A stretch of 64,000 nucleotides of DNA from Prochilodus magdalenae (taxonomy: Eukaryota > Chordata > Actinopteri > Characiformes > Prochilodontidae). The translations under genes and the position numbers were made by a program. Shown one piece after another: positions 23,601 through 34,987 of the stretch; the stretch's first letter is position 1; the number at the start of each line of letters is the position of its first letter. The DNA lies in contig JAMWET010006553.1 in the NCBI GenBank assembly GCA_024036415.1, forward strand, positions 35,001-99,000, read 5' to 3'. The notes below the pieces were generated by a model. It ran no database searches. It was not told the DNA's origin and saw nothing but the letters and a program-made list of their open reading frames with translations.

Positions 23601-25668
23601 TGGAAATAAACCAGCCGCTGGGAGAAAGGGAACAACCGCTTCAGGTTCAGCAGCAGCTGACATATTTAACTAAGCTAGTTGCGCAGACCAACAAATATCT
23701 GTGATAGCTGGGTATGTTTTTCCATTTACTGTTGTGCTAAATTACCCAGGGAGCTGGTAAGGGAAAAGAAATGCTGATTGTGTTGGCCTAAAAGTCGACC
23801 GTGGTTACTCAAGCTTGGTGTAGATCTTTTAGTTCTGCCATCGTGTTGGTATCAAAGTTCTTTTTGTCAGGGACAGAGAACCAGGGCTGATGCATGCAGA
23901 GCTAAAAGTCAGATGGGCTTTATTAAACAATCAGGTAGTGGAACAAGTAAAAACTCAGACATAGAGGGAGAAGGCAAGATCTGAGTCAAGGGACAGGATA
24001 TAGCCAGAGCCAGGGTAGTCAACAGCAAGCAACCAAGGTAGAGGAACTAGGCAAGTGAAAGTCAGAGGAAGAAAAAGGAAGTTGATAGCCAGAGAGTAAA
24101 ACCAACGAGAAAGCAGAACGAGGTAGTCAAAAACAAAGGCAGTCGAAAGCCAGAGTCAGGATACACAGAAGAAATGCTCTGAGTTGCAAACTAGGTTGGC
24201 AAAATCACAATGAGGAAGTGTTTGTGAGAAACATACAGTATATGCTGAAGCTAAATTTAATACATCTAGGCTAAAGCTGATTGGGCGGCTGGTGACATGG
24301 GTGTGACGTCATCGAGTGATGCCCTCTGGGAAGTTGAGTCTGGAGGAGCCGGGGAAATGCAGACGGCATGATTGTTTCACACATGCAAGGCCTGGCTTCA
24401 AACACCACTTGAGTGAGTCACCTATTAAATTGGTGAGTTTCTTGGCCGGTTGGAAAACAAAAATCCAATTACTGCCTGATGTCCCATATATGATCATTCA
24501 ATTTGGTGAGCAGATAATTGACAACCTGATTTTCTGCAGTTACTGGATCATTTAGTATATGTAAATATGGACTCACTGGCAGGCATATATATGCTAAAGT
24601 AAGACAGTTTAACAATACATACATTATAGCACAGAGTCAGAATATACCATCAGCTTTTACTTCACTGTTTCATGGAAGGGTTTAGTTAAGTCTGGTTCAG
24701 TTAGGTTCATTTGGAAATAGATGTCCACGTATGAACAGCATTTAAAAGCTGTTAGGATGGGTTGTATGTGTATGAGACCACCTAATTCTATAAAATAAAA
24801 CAAGAACACAAACAAACTTCACACATACGCTTCCATTTTCACACTTACACTTCACAAATAGTTTAGCTTGAGGTCTATTCATTTGAGGCCTTCTGCACTA
24901 GCATGTCTGTGTGAACACTTGCGCTAGCAGCAAGAACTTCCCGAGCTAATTATCATACGGGGTTCACACACAAACACATTCTGCATAGCAGCACGGACTT
25001 CTCTGGCCAATCACTAATATACACACCATATATGTAATTCCTGCACGTCAATAAGAGTGCATAATAAGGAAACGAGTTGCGCACTTCTCTGGGCCTACCC
25101 TTATGTGAGATGGACCAGCACAAAGTGAAATCATGTATTGCTGTCAGATAAGCCGATTTTACTCTTTGTTATGGATATAATAAGGGTCATGCTGTCAGGG
25201 CTAAATACGACAAGGACTTTCTTGATTGGTAACAACACAGAGTTCAAAAGATTCATATTGTATAAGCTCACCAGATAAAAATGATTCACCTTGCTTTTTA
25301 AGGTGGTAATAACTTCAGGCTCCTGTAGATGGTGCTGCAGGATGATGGGGCTGTAAATACCTGCAGGGTGTGAGTGATGGGATCCATAGATGGCCAAGAG
25401 GCAGTACAGTGATCATTCCATGTGTGGAAAATGACTCCAGAGCAGATGTTAATGAGTGGCTAAAAGGAGTGACTGCATGTGGGCATGGCCAAAGAGCAAA
25501 GGGTGAAGGTAGTAGCTGAATCTGCAGGTGTATGGAAGCGTACCAGGGAATTATGCCAGGGAAGGCATCCACCAAATCTGGACCAGCATTGAATTTGGAG
25601 AAAAGCATTTACTAACCTGGTATCAGCAGAATGAGGAAAAGTAGATGTCGAGAAAGAACAGGCATCAT
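17241..25668 (-). CDS. CD22/Siglec-like receptor G2, four Ig exons, one tail exon lost
   Basis: A complete open structure of 515 codons with stop. Exons in transcript order: signal 25668-25617 (MMPVLSRHLLFLILLIP), Ig1 21663-21373, Ig2 20437-20180, Ig3 19977-19720, Ig4 19202-18939, TM 18849-18740, tail-b 18372-18205, terminal 17384-17241. Every junction has AG/GT and matching phase. Unlike G1, G3 and G4 there is no NVPPA tail exon: the TM exon joins tail-b directly, and both borders are phase 0, so the frame survives. Tail-b carries NMYAAAE and, across the last junction, LYA|NV; the terminal exon carries EYSNV. Where G3 and G4 have ETYVLPV, G2 has ETCVSPV, so one tyrosine is gone. The first intron contains a decayed Ty3 element. 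Confidence 0.88.
17690..18120. repeat. Dispersed repeat in the last intron of G2
   Basis: Begins 'cactgatcagccataacatt' and contains 'gtccagactgtagtccatct' and 'actgcagtgacactgacgtgg'. Copies sit at the same intron position in G3 (31810-32160) and G4 (44640-44930). It is therefore older than the gene duplications. I recall this family as abundant in ostariophysan fish. It is preceded by a (TA)n(CA)n microsatellite at 17657-17688. Confidence 0.7.
19225..19450. repeat. Dispersed repeat in Ig3-Ig4 intron of G2
   Basis: A truncated counterpart of the repeat at 2845-3140 in G1, at the same intron position ('catcacaggacag', 'ggaggaaaccca'). The intron end, 19451-19719, is also shared with G1. Confidence 0.6.
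20438..21372. other. Ig1-Ig2 intron of G2
   Basis: The shortest version of this intron (935 bp). It contains part of the array-specific repeat seen in all four genes ('gccatagtgtgaaggaagta'-like sequence near 20730) and 'ctgctaggctgtgaaggac' near 21100. It has no insertion at the site where G1 carries an LTR. No coding potential was seen. Confidence 0.5.
21834..21995. repeat. 41-bp tandem repeat, four units
   Basis: Units start at 21834, 21875, 21916 and 21957 (exact 41-bp spacing). Each begins CTGATTTCTTT and includes 'gcatgtatacccttact'. It lies at the distal edge of the Ty3 element in the first intron of G2. Confidence 0.85.
21996..23663 (-). mobile_element. Decayed Ty3/gypsy retrotransposon (gag and partial pol)
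   Basis: Minus-strand open frames, in order: a gag part at 23663-23136 (VVDYALDFRTV, then FRKGLNPDICRELAC, typical of chromovirus-like gag), a damaged zinc knuckle near 23100 (CLYCGTAGH with the last Cys out of frame), and a reverse transcriptase at 23142-22353. The RT shows IDYRGLN, then, after a frameshift near 22500, the catalytic YIDDILVCSPD. Integrase and RNase H were not found. Frameshifts make it inactive. The flank 23860-24180 may be part of its 5' LTR region. It lies in the first intron of G2, same strand as the gene, and not in the other copies. Confidence 0.85.
23664..25616. repeat. Rest of first intron of G2
   Basis: Positions 23860-24200 are A/G-rich, possibly LTR-derived. 24560-25100 is homologous to 8700-9170 in the first intron of G1 ('tggactcactggca', then 'cacagagtcagaatatac'). 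25305-25600 is the array-specific repeat ('cttcaggctcctgtagatgg', 'ggatccatagatgg') that also occurs in G3 and G4. No V-set Ig exon was seen on the gene strand. Confidence 0.5.
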
Positions 25669-26300
25669 CTTGATTGACATCCCACCCATTCACAGGCGAT
25701 CTGAAGACATCAGTTTCGTTGGTGAAAATCATGATCACAATTTCAAGGCCAATGTCCAGCTAAAACAGAAACTGTACCGATGTAGTTCCTAGAAGGATGG
25801 ATTCACGGGTGCCCAATCCTAGTCCTGAAAATCCACCAACTCTGGAACCTGGCACTAATGTTCAGATTCCCCTGAGGGGCTTTATTACCTGGATCAGATG
25901 TGTTAGACTAGGTCTGCAGCTAAACTCTGCATGGTGGTCGATCTCCAGGAGCAGGATTGGGCACCTGTAGACGGATTGGTCATGAACTACTTCCTGGACA
26001 TGTGTACATGTCCTCTTCAATTCTGCATTTCCAACAAAACCCACTACACACCTGTGACTCACCCAGGGACGGCTACATAAACCCTTTACCCTCTGCCTGT
26101 TATCTTGTGAAGTCTCTGGGTTTTATTAGTTTGTCTCTGAGGTTTAAGTCGGTTTCCTTTGTTCTGCTCATGTGTTCCCTTACCACTTGTCTATGGACTA
26201 CGGCTGTTTTGACCTTTGTCTGTACGGATCACAAGAATCGGACTGCCTCAAATGTTTCGCCTTTGCAACTGGCTGTGGAGGAGATAAAGTAGATCCCCGA
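25669..26300. repeat. 5' flank of G2 with two repeats
   Basis: The first 120 bp are the conserved upstream sequence shared with G1 and G3. 25795-25975 is a dispersed repeat ('cctggatcagatgtgttaga', 'gcagctaaactctgcat'), with copies upstream of G3 (39890-39965, truncated) and G4 (51665-51835). 25985-26290 is LTR-like ('cttgtgaagtctctgggttt'), also upstream of G3 (39970-40110) and G4 (51840-52130). Confidence 0.5.
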
Positions 26301-26399
26301 GGTAAAATACTCCTCCAGTGTCAGTAGAAGCTCCTCCCTTTAGACCCTAACCCTGTACCTGACTGACCCAACAGCCACAATAGCGGGCATTTGGCAAAC

Positions 26400-26560
26400 A
26401 GTGATGCCTCCATGAGTCACTGTGTTAGGGCCAGCACCATGCAGGACTACATGTACACAGGCCGCTACACCAACTGCCCTTAGCACCGCATCAGTGTCAC
26501 CCCAGACTGCAATGGTGTCATACCAAACTGTTATGGAGTGGCTCAGAATGGCAGCAGCTC
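26400..26560 (+). pseudogene. Tc1-like transposase fragment
   Basis: A short frame-broken piece with 'caatggtgtcataccaaact' and 'atggagtggctcagaatggc', collinear with the remnant at 11040-11545. The conserved upstream block follows (26630-26930), then GGAACCAACACCA-type repeats (26945-27020). Confidence 0.55.
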
Positions 26561-27399
26561 ATCGTGCTCACACGAGACTAACTGACACATGTGATTTCCT
26601 CAGTGGAATAGACTTGACTGTTTGCTTACTATTCAGATAAACCATATAAACTATCCAGAATTGTACAATAAAGTTACACAGTGCTGAATAAACATGACAG
26701 CAACCAACATGTAAACTGTAGCCATCGCCCAGTTACACTTCCTCTGTTAGGTTAGGTCTTTTTTGAAAAAAAAAAACACTCTATTAAAACTCAGATATAA
26801 TAAAGCTATTCCATGATGGTGGTCCATATCACTGTTATTAGAACTGATTAAGAAAATACATCAGGCTCTTACCTCTCCTCTACTTGTTTGTTGACCGATG
26901 GGCAGAAGTAATACTAAAGACTGTGGTTAGTCTTCTAATCTTTTGATCAACACCAGAAACCAACGCAAAGAACCAACACCAGGAACTAACACCAAGAACC
27001 ACGCCAGGAACCAATACCAAAAGACATGCAGCAGATATACGGGTGCCCCTACATGCAACTAAGGCAAGGCTATTCTCCTTCATTTGATTACTCAGCGTGA
27101 AATCTTAAACTTACACAGAAAAGTCACATGTACATTTTGAGGAAGGAAATGGCAAAAGACCCTCAGGGTTGCCTGGCAACTACTCATGTTCTAATATTAG
27201 GCCAAAAGATAGTTTGTTCAGTTCCTCATTACTGTGTCAGAGGCAGTGCAGAGCAATGAAGATCATTGTTACATAACCCATAACATTAGCTGTGGATGAT
27301 ACACATTCAACCTCATCTTCAAAAGAACAGTCGCACAAAGAGCTGCACACAGAGAAATCAACCGACAGCATTGAAACTTGAGTAGGGTTGAAAACATAA

Positions 27400-27910
27400 G
27401 ACATGCAGATGATTCAAGTTTCACACTTGCCAGTACATGTGACATAAGAGAGGACGGACCTTATCACTGTACCTGAGTGACCCAACAGCCACAACTGTGG
27501 ACATTCAGCAGTGATGTCCTCTGAGTCATCCTGTTAGTGCAGCACCATTGGCAGACGGCTGCACCACGCAGGACTACGTGCACACAGACCGTTACCACGA
27601 CTGTCCTTAACACCACGTCACCCTCACCAAATACTGCAATGGTCCCACTTTTGTCTTGATGGAGACAGCCAACAAATCTGTGTGTGGAGGCACCGTGGTC
27701 AGGACCAAGATGAACGGTGTGTTGTCACACATCACGTGTCCAGTAGGCCAGTTGTTTCTCCACCCCTTCTGCACCATCTGCAGGAACTGTGTGAAGATAT
27801 TTAAGCCCCATGGGATGGATTATCACAGGACACCATTAGGAACCTGTACAATGCCGGGACATCTGGCATGTTGGGTTAGCGGACAGACACTACTTCTGTA
27901 TGTGCGGCTC
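27400..27910 (+). pseudogene. Tc1-like transposase remnant
   Basis: Carries 'gcagcaccattggcagacgg', then sequence coding for fragments related to ESVCGGTVV and a C-terminal piece. Part of the middle (the SDES catalytic area) is missing compared with 11040-11545. It is inactive. Confidence 0.65.
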
Positions 27911-28062
27911 AATAAATATAGTCCATATTGGTCTATAACTGATGTGGGAGTGTGTGGTTAGTGGGCTAACCTCAGTTCCTGGTAGTCTTAGACCAATGCC
28001 AGCAACTAACACTAGGAACCCATGCCAAAAAAACAATGCCATGGCAACACATTACTAACATG

Positions 28063-28063
<1 letters not shown>

Positions 28064-28119
<56 letters not shown>
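28064..28119. repeat. (AT)n microsatellite
   Basis: An uninterrupted AT dinucleotide run of about 56 bp. It is absent from the equivalent places upstream of the other genes. Confidence 0.95.
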
Positions 28120-28123
<4 letters not shown>

Positions 28124-28379
28124 TTCCATTCAATCTCTCAACATGAGAATCCTAATATTCACACTTAAGCTTCACATGTACATCAGAAGACATTAATAAA
28201 TTTGAATACTATACATGGAATATTAAACATCTACATGTATATTTTATGTACAAAGTCCAAAGATCTGTATTGTATAAATGTACACTTGTATGAAGAGTGG
28301 TCCCAAACTTTTGAATATGTACATAAGTGACAACTACAGAGCTGTACAAAGTACTTCAGAGGTTCAGAGGCCTCATGTT

Positions 28380-31307
28380 CACTCCCACCACTCTCCTTAC
28401 TGGCCACCAGGGGTCTCTATCATCCTACTACTGATATGGTAACTCCTGTTTTCCCTCTGGTGGCCATTCTAGCCTAATTACCAACCCTTCAAGAGCCCTC
28501 TCTTTCCAAGTATAATGTTTGGCCCCTGGCTGCTCCAGGCCTGTGGATGTTAGACCTCTGTTAAGGACTGGTCTTGGATTTTGACCTTTTTTAAATCTTC
28601 TGCTCATGAACTGCCTTTGACCTCTAGTTTCTGCTTTTGAAACCATAATGAAACATGTTTATGGATCCTATTCCCAGGTTATATAATTTATCTGCCCAAA
28701 CATTCTGCAGTCAGAGCAGAGTTGATCTCAGATGTTTTCAACGTGTCTTATCAGCCAAGTCAAGTCATACTGCTAAAGCAAAGTAGATTTTGGGGATGTC
28801 TGAGGATGTGGTTAGCAATCTTAATATAACCCCAGGCCCTGACCTTAGACCAACAGCATGGCCATTACTTATAAATAATGAGAAAATCTAGGAATCAGTT
28901 TTTACGATGTGTTATCGTAATATGTAGAAAGACATTGAAGTGCTTAATGGGATCCGTGGTGGTCAGGGGGTGCATGGGATTGATTGACTGTTATCCCCAA
29001 AAGAATGTTGCCAATAACAACCAGAGGTTAATATGTACAGGTAACTAATAAAAACTGTCACACAAGACCAGGGGTAGATGACCTAGTTAAGAGTTAATGA
29101 CCTAAACAGGAAACAGGTGAACAGACTAAAACTGGAGCGAGAGCGACCTCCTGTGACAGTGAGGTGTAATACCAGGGCCATTGGTACCAGATGGCAGAGT
29201 CTCTGTTTCCTCATATGATCAGTCTAGTTCCCTGTACTTCAGGATTCCGGCAGTTATTGATGATGGTATATACTGACTCATTGTCTCCTGACTGCAACAG
29301 ACATCAGTCATTTACAACTATGGTGTATAAAAAGGTATCAGAATTTTAACTAGTCTGGGACTCAGTAATCCCTAATTGTGATGGTGGTGTATAATAAATA
29401 CACTCATTATAATAATACAGGAGATGATTAACCTACTGAAACACATAGAGAACAAAAGAGAAAGTGATGTGACAATCTGTGAGGTATCATTTGAGAATAG
29501 AAACAAGACATGACCAGACAAAACATCAAGCAACCACAAACCACACAACCAGGGTATATATGTACAGGTGACTAACAAGCAACAAGAAACGAAGGGACGG
29601 GGCTAGAAACTACAACCATGTGACAAGAAGGCAAGACTGGAAAGCAGAAGTCAGAGTCAGAAACAGATAAAGACCAGAGGAGGAAAAGGACAGGACACAT
29701 TGCTTTGGGTATTTGGGAAGTAACACCAGACAATCCAGATGTGTGATAGTTCACTGAGGGCTCGGCACAGGGTCTCAACATCTGTAAAGACCATGAGTAG
29801 GTATCTTATCAGCACATGGAGTGATATCTCAAGATCATCTCCCTGATTGTCTCAACTTAAGCCTAAGATGTAACAAATTCATTAAATAGCTGGTGGCACT
29901 GATGTGACTGCACTCCAGAATCGCGGGGTTTGTTTTTAATGTGGTGCAGTTTAAGAGTCAAAAGATCATGTAAAAACCAAAAATTTGCAGCCTTAAAAAT
30001 GACACATATAATAATAAAATGTTACTTTTTGGCTTAATCTGGAGTCTGTCCTCTGGGTCCAAATCAGTTACTGGCTGGTGGTTGACCAAATAAACTCTGA
30101 TCCAAATTCAGAGTCATGGTTTGGGTATGGGTACACACTTTTTCAATTAAAGCGTATGAAGGCATGAACAAGATTCACAGTATCTATAATAATACCTTTT
30201 ATTAATGGAGCACTTTTCATACACAAAGCATCTGAATTTGTTTAATTTGGAAGATAAAATTAGGTAACAAAATCAGATAAAATCACAAAACAAATAACCG
30301 CTGAAATGATCAACAATAAAATGATACAATGACGCTTAATATCAATCATTATAACAGTATATTATTTGATAACTAGGTTAAAAAGAAATGTTTAAATGGT
30401 TATTACATATGTTAGGTTAAAAGCAGGAAGGGAGCAAAAATATGAAAAATTAAAAATGATTAAAAGAAAATAAAGTCAAATATGATCACTACAAACATTA
30501 AGAGTATTTTTAAGTACTTGGCTTAAAGTAACTTGGTAAATAAACATATACATTATATGTGTACCTGACTGTCTAATTGGATTAGTTAATGAGTGACACA
30601 CAGTAGAAGCATAAAACCAGGACTCTGTCTGTTGTTTCTGTAGCTTACACTGGGTTCTAAAACCCTAGATCATGTGTTAGAACATAGACAGACATTCAGT
30701 GATGGACTTTATGGCCAGTTTTAAATCAGTCCTAGAAGATACAGGCAGTTCTGTTAAAGCAGGTTTAGTTAGGATCTTGTTGAGGAAGAGAGAGTCATGC
30801 AGGTTGTACAGAAGTTCCAAAAAACCAAGGCCATTTAATCATATACACTCCCCGGACTAAAAACGAGTCACCTCCAGTAAAACGCCAAGAAAGGCATCCA
30901 CCGAATCTGGCCCAACCGACCAATTCGGATGCAAGACATTGATGTGGCCTAGATCCAGGTAGCTCGTTGTTTTGTTGGGTAAGCTTGTATCTGTAATTTA
31001 ACAGGGAACTGAAACCTACTATTAAGATAGTGGTGTCTCATCTTGTGGCATGGTTCCTGAAAATTGATGAATGAGCATTTGTGATGTTTGATTGTACTCC
31101 TCAATCCAGGTTGAAACCGGTTGTTCGATTCAAACCAACCTGGATAACAAAAGACAGAATACTGTGTTTAAACCAAACACCAGCAGGACTGAACACTTCT
31201 GAACATTTAATTAAGGGTCCTTTGTTTTACTGTTATATATTTCCTAGCACAATTCTGATATCAATATCATCATCTTTAGCATAATACAGTAATGTGCTAC
31301 AAGTACT
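28380..31307. repeat. Intergenic block between G3 and G2
   Basis: Nearly collinear with 41085-44104 downstream of G4, showing that G3 and G4 blocks are the youngest pair. 28380-28690 is LTR-like ('ggccaccaggggtc', 'ctccaggcctgtggatgtta'), with copies at 41085-41400 and 54990-55340. 29035-29160 and 29510-29720 are further LTR-like scraps on the opposite strand. 29880-29970 is the 'ctggtggcactgatgt' segment also seen at 15250, 42720 and 58795. From 30000 on is the shared 3' flank of the genes. No gene found. Confidence 0.55.
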
Positions 31308-34300
31308 TTAACTTGGTAGATAATATGATTGATAAGTTACCATTTTAGAAACTAGCATTAGCATTAGCATTATTAATGTTATTACATTTGAATACTCATG
31401 AGATCTGTCCTCATCGTGAGCCATGTGGGCACCATCAGCAGGATTAGTAGAAACGTTCTGTAAGAGGAGAGCAGGAAGAAAGAAATCAGGGAGACTGTGA
31501 CTGAGCGAACACACAGACCAATGTTCAGTGTAACGATAAAAGCCTGAACATGTCAAATTATCCACCACAGCTTCTGTATAACTAAAGGTTAAGGTGTAGA
31601 CAGACACGGTTTGATTTGAAACACTCCATTCTAGAGAGACTTCCTGAATCAGGAACCAGACACCCACCTCTATAATCTCCCTCACAGAGAGCTACCACAA
31701 TGAAATGTTTATAAATACACACAAGGAAGTGTAAAGGTCAAATGTCAATGAGAAACCAGTTTTGACGACATCAGCATCATATTTGTGACATCACAACCCC
31801 TGGTTCCTACACTGCACTGATCAGCCATAACATTAAAACCACCATGTATCTACACTCACTGTCCATTCTATCAGCTCCACTGACCATACAGGACACTCTG
31901 TAGGTGTACAGGTCCAGACTGTAGTCCATCTGTTTCTCTGTGTACTGTATTACCCTGTTCCTCAATGGTCAGGACCCCCACAGGACCACCACAGAGCAGG
32001 TACTATGTGGGTGGTGGATCATTCTCAGCACTGCAGTGACACTGACGTGGTGGTGGTGTGTTAGTGTGTGTTGTATTGGTGTGAGTGGACCAGACACAGC
32101 AGGCCAGTGAAGAACTACAGATGTCCTATATGGTCAGTGAAGCTGATATAATGGACAATACACCTTTAAGATGTTACTCACAGCATAGAGTGGGTCACCA
32201 TCATGGGGTTCATCAACAGGAAGCACGTATGTCTCATCAAGAGCATTGCGAGTGTCATCAAAGGACAAGCATGTGGCGTTAAGATCTACATGTGTGACTT
32301 CAGCTGCAGCATACATGTTCCCAACTGGACTGTTGCCTTCATAGGGCTTGGACAAAGCTCCCTGTGTAAAAGAGCGAGAGGACTCCATTATAATTCTTCT
32401 TGAGCGCTCCCTCCCGCCATTTTATAGGCCTTTAGCATGAAGCAAAAGAAGAACTGTACTGTCTCCAGAGATTACAGCTTCTACAAGTACTAGACAGCAA
32501 CTCTGTGATTCACATAGTTAACATGGCTCTGCACTTCATGCTACAGCAACTCGGCTGTCCTGGAACTTCACGTTTCAGCCTCGGCTTGTTTACTTAACAT
32601 TAGTTAACCTATGTGACTTCATGTTAACTAATACATTAATGTTAGTTATCAGACTTGATGTTAGTAAGTCAACACTCAATGTTACCATCTACTGTAACAC
32701 CACTAATACACCAGAGCTGATATAAAAATACTTTGAAGACTTTGCATCACTTACAATAGATAGAGCCTGGAGTTCATCAGGTTTGGAGACACAGTCAGGT
32801 GAGTCCAAATCGTCGGCAGCAGGAGGGACATTCTGGAGTGTCTGATTAAAAGAAATAACCTTAGATTCATTTATTAATTCTAGAAATTAGAGACAGCAGG
32901 GTTTTGTTTTAGAATGCTGAGTAGAATTTGTTCAGAGATCGCCGTACACCACTTCTACTTTCATGTGTGCGTTGTTAGATGAAGAACTGTGTGTGAACAT
33001 CTTATTATAATAGTAACTTATTTATTTGGTTTCAGGTTGTATAAGCAAGTTTAATATGAAGAAATATAATCCGTACCTAAACACAACATTATATATTATA
33101 TAATATATAAATATAATTTTTTTTACTGTAGCTACATTCCTCTTTCAGCCAACATGCCATTCATCATTAACTAGCTAATCACTTGAATTAGTCGTGATTT
33201 ATATGCAAGACAATGGATCAGAATGGAGAGTCCATGCTTTAACCCTCTTGCATGGACAGGCATGTTCACACAATGAATTTGAAGATTCTCAATTTCTCAG
33301 TTAACACACTCATCATTTAATCAATAGTTTCACCCGGAAGGTAGTGAGAGATTGCAGTGCCATTGGGAAGGCAGATAAAGGTTTCCAGGAACAATGGAAT
33401 GATGATGCATTTAGAATGATGTGGGGAATATTTATTGATCTACACATACAGAAGTAGTGTCTCTCATTTGATGTGGATTTAAAGGCAGTTGTAACGGACG
33501 GCATGTTTGTTGTCCTGTGAGGTGCAGTCAACTGCCAATGGTGCTGCACTAACAAGATGACTCATGGAGGATGCCACTGCTCGCTGAATGTCTGCAGTCA
33601 TGGCTGTTGGGGTCAGTCGGGTACAGTAAAAGGCCTGTCCTTGCTTATATCACATGCACAGCTGAGTGTGTATCATTAACATTTCTAACCATGCCAGCCC
33701 TACCCACCAAGTTTCATTCCTGTGTGTTGATTCCTTCTGTGTGGAGTTATTTGTGCAACACTCTTTTGGATGATGAGTGATGGGATGGGATGATGTATTT
33801 TACTTTTTGACATTCAACTACAAGACTTGGTAACTGGTAAACCCAGTTCCAGTGCTGTAAATAGTTCCTCCACATAATTCCAGCTGTTTTCACAAGAGAA
33901 TTAAGAATCTCTAACATCATGCCACACTTCCTGTTCACACACCTTGTAGTACTCCCTATTCCATTTCACTGGCTGATTATAAAATTGTCCACACAGTGTA
34001 AACGGCAGCTGTTGTGTTCAGATGATGCAGAAAGATGAAATCATCACAAATGAATATGCATATCATCACTGTCCAGTGAAAAACATGGAAGTGTCTTCAG
34101 ACAAATGACACATATATGCCACCCCAGAGAGTTAAACGAGGACTATCAAACTCTTCCCTGAAATGTTTTGGAGAGTTTCACAACATTGAGCCACAAATTC
34201 AGTGCAGAAGTTGGTTCAGATGCTTACCTGACCTCTTCTCTTAGCCCGCCTGATCATCAAATACACCAGGTACACAATGATCACAGCTGCAAGGCATACC

Positions 34301-34952
34301 AGTCCCACAGTCACAAAGACAGCCGTGTAACTGTGCTCTGGAAACCAGAAACATACATCATGTAAACATCTCAGTTTGGTTGACTTGCATTTGGCTGTGA
34401 AGTGAACACTTGGTGAGGGCAGGCCTATATAACTATATATCACACATGTTTAACCTTACCAATGAGATTCACAGTTACACCAGCAGAGTACTTGTGACCC
34501 TCGGCATTGACGCACTTGCACTTGTACTCTCCTGCAGTCTCAGAGCTGATATTGGAGATGGTGTAATCTTTGCCCCTTCCAACTAGCAGTTTTTCCTTAA
34601 ACCAGGTGTAGGTCTTCACAGGTGGGTTTGCATCACTGCTGCAGGTCAGAGTCACCGAACTGCCCCCTGCTATATAACCAGGAGGACTGATGGACACTAA
34701 GACGTTCTTTGGAGGATCTGAGGATGGATGACAGCTGTGATTATTCTTACACTGCAATGAAGTTGGGACACTGGAAAATAGGAATGAAGTTGGGACACTG
34801 GAAAATAGGAATGAAGTTGGGACACTGGAAAATAGGAATGAAGTTGGGAGACTGCAAAATGGAAATGACAATAAAACGCAATAATCATTGCAAGTCATGT
34901 AAATGCTACATTAAATAATGCAATCAATCAAATGTTGAAACTGATGACAAGT

Positions 34953-34987
<35 letters not shown>

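Noticed and set aside
22501..23663. Host protein-coding gene in the first intron of G2
   Set aside because: The gag and reverse transcriptase motifs and frameshifts identify a decayed Ty3 element.
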